Positions 61,801 through 64,000 of a stretch of DNA of 64,000 nucleotides are shown here, one piece after another. How positions within the stretch are numbered: position 1 is the stretch's first letter; each line of letters begins with the position of its first letter. Origin of the DNA: Hydractinia symbiolongicarpus (Eukaryota; Cnidaria; Hydrozoa; Anthoathecata; Hydractiniidae); contig NC_079882.1 of assembly GCF_029227915.1 (NCBI RefSeq), forward strand, positions 23,315,001 through 23,379,000, in the 5' to 3' direction. The notes beneath the pieces were generated by a model. That model did not search any database, was not told the origin of the DNA, and saw only the letters and a list, made by a program, of their open reading frames with translations. Made by a program: the position numbers and the translations under genes.

Positions 61801-63537
61801 TTATTAAGACTTTGGAGCGTGGCAGAAAGTTTAGGGATGAACTATACATATCTGCTGATAGCATTTTCACATCAACAACTACATTTGCTCCAAGTAAAAA
61901 CAGAATTTTAAAAGACTTAGTTATAGTCATCCCTGTAAAAAGTAATGCTGACAAAAAGGTATCCATCTAACGTTATATGATCCTAGAATTAATGATAGTT
62001 TGTGTAACATAAATCCAAGAATATTAAAACTGCAAGAAAATATGCTTATGGTTGACAAACGGGTTGGTTTTGCTCATTGTATTGACAGTACACGAAAAAG
62101 AAAAAACAACATTAAAAATGCGAACTTTCTTGTTCGATCTACATTGTCACACCAACTACTACCGTTAGAACATACCATCAAGATTGTTACTAATATTAAT
62201 ATATCAAATACTTCAAATAAATCAAAACATAACGAAACACAACCCTATGAGTTTATTGATGTAAATCCTGTATTAATCCCAAAAGATTGGGGTATATTAA
62301 ATCAACATTACACACACAGCTAGCTGTTCAGTAAAGTCGTTTATAGTATCATCAATTAGATTTTCTTTTAACATTGAATTCCTCAGTTTAGATAGTTTCT
62401 AATTCATCAGGAGTGAAAAAACCAGGTTGTTCTTCAGTGATCTCAGCAGAATCAGATGAAGAACTTTCATATGTGCTTTCAGAATCTGTTTCGACTACTA
62501 CAGGAAGTGCTCTTTTTTCGGACTTTTCCTTTTTTGTGTTGTATTATTTTGTTTGAACGTAAATATATATGGCACAGAGCCATTGATTAATGTTTTCCGT
62601 TCACAACCAAAACCTAATTTTACACAGTGTACTTCAAAGTGGACTTCGCATACTTTTGTGTTCTTGTTTACTGTGAACATCACACCTCCCCTTCTACGAT
62701 ATCTTGAAATAATGCTTACCAATTGTTTTCTCAAACTTGGATCCGATGGAAATGAAAACATTCCAATGCCTGTTTAACTCTAGGTTTATTAAGAGTAGAA
62801 CCTTTGCATAACAGTACGCAACAAGAGTTACCAGGTCGAGAGGTTGATATACCTGGATAGGTTAAATTACGATAAATTTCTTGCTGACCTTTCTGATTGC
62901 TACTCGCCATCACAAATACATATTCTTCTTTTACAAAACAAGTATGTTTTTAAATACATTATAAGTGGTTTCGTTAAGAAAAACCTGCAATCCTTAAGAA
63001 AAATACACAATAAAAGATCATTCACAACGCATAAAAGTATCACACTCACCAGCTGTATTTTTAGTGTTTACAAAGTTTACTAAGAAGTGCCTCGTTTTCA
63101 TGCTGATGATGTAATCGATAATTTAAATTCGGGAAAGGTGTATTAGGATGACACTTGTACTATTTTATTTTTTTTATTTATATTTTTTTTGTGTGAAGAA
63201 AACCGAGTCATGGGAAGAAGAAGCAGGTGATAAGACAGACGAACAACTAGCAGGCGAGATTGCTCAGGTACAAGTTGAACTCGATCCGAGAGCAGTGGCC
63301 GAGAAAAAGCGACATCGACGCCACTATGGTATAATTAACGATAAATTAGTTCGATTTAACAAAGTTGGATATCCGTTTGTGTATGAAATGAGAAAGTATG
63401 GACTAGCTGGTGGACTCGATTCAGAAGAAATAAAGCAAGCAAAAGAGAAGTGGGCAAATTTACAAAAAGACCAGGAAGATCAGTCGACTTTTGATCCTTT
63501 GTATCAAAGAAGCTCTGAATCTGAATTTAAGAATTAA
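58818..63537 (+). CDS. MRPS35: Mitochondrial small-subunit ribosomal protein mS35 (MRPS35)
   Basis: Structural protein of the mitochondrial 28S ribosomal subunit. Exons 58818-58992, 59064-59116, 59696-59872, 60109-60169, 60894-61012, 61081-61190, 61266-61335, 63199-63537 give 367 residues with consistent phases; somewhat longer than vertebrate proteins (about 320). Family landmarks in order: basic mitochondrial presequence ([16 protein letters not shown]), [106 protein letters not shown] and YHESW. The last exon holds a charged tail ([19 protein letters not shown]) ending in SSESEFKN. A degenerate transposon occupies most of intron 7 and ends 57 bp before exon 8. AATAAA at about 63565 follows. 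Confidence 0.93.
61710..62323 (+). pseudogene. Accessory-protein N-terminal remnant in the ISL2EU-like derivative
   Basis: Frame 61710-61970 contains [17 protein letters not shown] and [15 protein letters not shown], phrases like the region before the SWIM finger in accessory proteins of this transposon group. Frame 62000-62323 continues with [15 protein letters not shown] without recognisable domain. No SWIM cysteines or YqaJ motifs follow. Assignment rests on resemblance and on the convergent THAP frame. Confidence 0.4.
62498..62900 (-). pseudogene. THAP-domain remnant of the ISL2EU-like derivative
   Basis: Minus strand: [10 protein letters not shown] start near 62910, then CCVLLCKGS (first C2CH cysteines), then after a frame change near 62750 [20 protein letters not shown] and [14 protein letters not shown], ending with [10 protein letters not shown]. 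This order (CxxxC, FPxDP, KVCxxHF, GxVPxIF) is the THAP zinc finger. The frame change and absence of a DDE part make it a remnant. Confidence 0.75.
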
Positions 63538-64000
63538 CTTTTATATATTTATATATTTTCCTGAAATAAAAATTACCTCCAAATGTAGTGTTTTATGTTT
63601 CAGCTGTTCGATCATAAATCTGCAGCTAAAGCCTGCTCTGTGTTTTTGAAAAGGTAATTCCAATGAATAAATTATATGAGCCGCAACGCCCCAGCAGCTC
63701 ACGCTGACTTCAATCAGTTGTCACAGGAAAATTCAGCAATTAGAGTACCTTGCAGGAGAAAATTTTGTTTGGACAAATATTCTGTCACTTTTCCTTCTAG
63801 TTTACATTTTACTTAGTCACTTCTAGTTATTGTAGTACATAATTTACTGTACTATAATTCTTCGGATGACATAGTTCTGCGAGCGGTTAATTTTCTGGAT
63901 GCTTTTGCCTTTGAGGACAGGGTGAGCGGAGTGTTTCGACAACAGTGACGTTGTTTTTTATAAGAACGCACAAGTTCTGTCTACAACTACACGTATTCTA
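63538..64000. other. MRPS35 3' UTR and flanking sequence
   Basis: AATAAA at about 63565 lies 28 bp after the stop. Beyond that, to the window end, no coding frame, repeat or RNA gene was recognised. Confidence 0.6.

Larger units (their letters stand above)
61533..63141. mobile_element. ISL2EU-like deletion derivative, 1.6 kb (MRPS35 intron 7)
   Basis: Inverted ends: left ACACCTTTCCCGAATTTA, right reverse complement identical over the same stretch, followed in both by GCATGAAAACGAGGCA after a variable spacer. AT flanks both sides (61531-61532, 63142-63143). Inside, plus-strand frames resemble the start of the SWIM/YqaJ accessory protein, and minus-strand frames carry a THAP domain, again convergent. 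No DDE or nuclease core was found, so this is an internally deleted non-autonomous copy, different in ends from the element at 39589. Confidence 0.75.

Overview
This is a eukaryotic, intron-rich, AT-rich genomic window. Seven multi-exon protein-coding genes could be assembled exon by exon from GT/AG splice sites with consistent phases. Gene content (Dickkopf-type Wnt antagonist, IQUB-type ciliary protein, chitin-binding secreted protein, metazoan-type DNAJA3, HADHB, PHB2, ATRAID, MRPS35) and the load of small DNA transposons fit an early-branching metazoan, most likely a cnidarian and perhaps a hydrozoan. The sequence alone does not fix the species. No operons, CRISPR arrays, rRNA or intact tRNA genes were seen.

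Layout. 1-13.3 kb, minus: DNAJA3/Tid1 mitochondrial Hsp40, 14 exons seen, 3' end cut off by the window edge; its 5.2 kb first intron holds a satellite-like repeat and near-perfect hairpins. 15.9-23.2 kb, plus: IQUB-like axonemal protein, 15 exons, with a duplicated acidic N-terminal exon and no visible ubiquitin-like domain. 26.1-28.6 kb, plus: TATA-driven gene for a small secreted protein with one chitin-binding (Peritrophin-A) domain and a C-terminal module not assigned to a family. 29.4-32.4 kb, plus: Dickkopf homologue with both cysteine-rich domains after a very long glycosylation-rich N-terminus. 32.7-39.5 kb, minus: HADHB, mitochondrial trifunctional enzyme thiolase subunit, 19 exons, convergent with Dickkopf. 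39.6-44.4 kb: a 4.8 kb ISL2EU/Harbinger-like transposon (THAP-DDE transposase on plus, SAP-SWIM-YqaJ protein on minus) with a 748-bp piggyBac-type MITE nested in it, 116 bp upstream of the HADHB start codon. 45.9-47.9 kb: a tRNA-derived SINE and a decayed piggyBac-like transposase. 48.4-50.7 kb, plus: prohibitin-2, two exons. 51.8-58.1 kb, plus: ATRAID-like EGF/transmembrane protein, 8 exons, with a 2.4 kb pogo/Tigger-like element in intron 2 and hairpin repeats in its last intron. 58.8-63.5 kb, plus: mitochondrial ribosomal protein S35, 8 exons, with a second ISL2EU-like deletion derivative in its last intron.

Functional picture. Four of the eight genes (DNAJA3, HADHB, PHB2, MRPS35) encode mitochondrial proteins: chaperone, fatty-acid oxidation, inner-membrane scaffold and translation. 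The rest are ciliary (IQUB), secreted (chitin-binding protein, Dickkopf) or membrane (ATRAID). This looks like a gene-dense euchromatic region whose introns and spacers have been colonised by cut-and-paste transposons. All transposon ORFs seen are interrupted, so these copies look dead.

Exon coordinates were read by eye; most are supported by phase arithmetic but may be off by a base or two.
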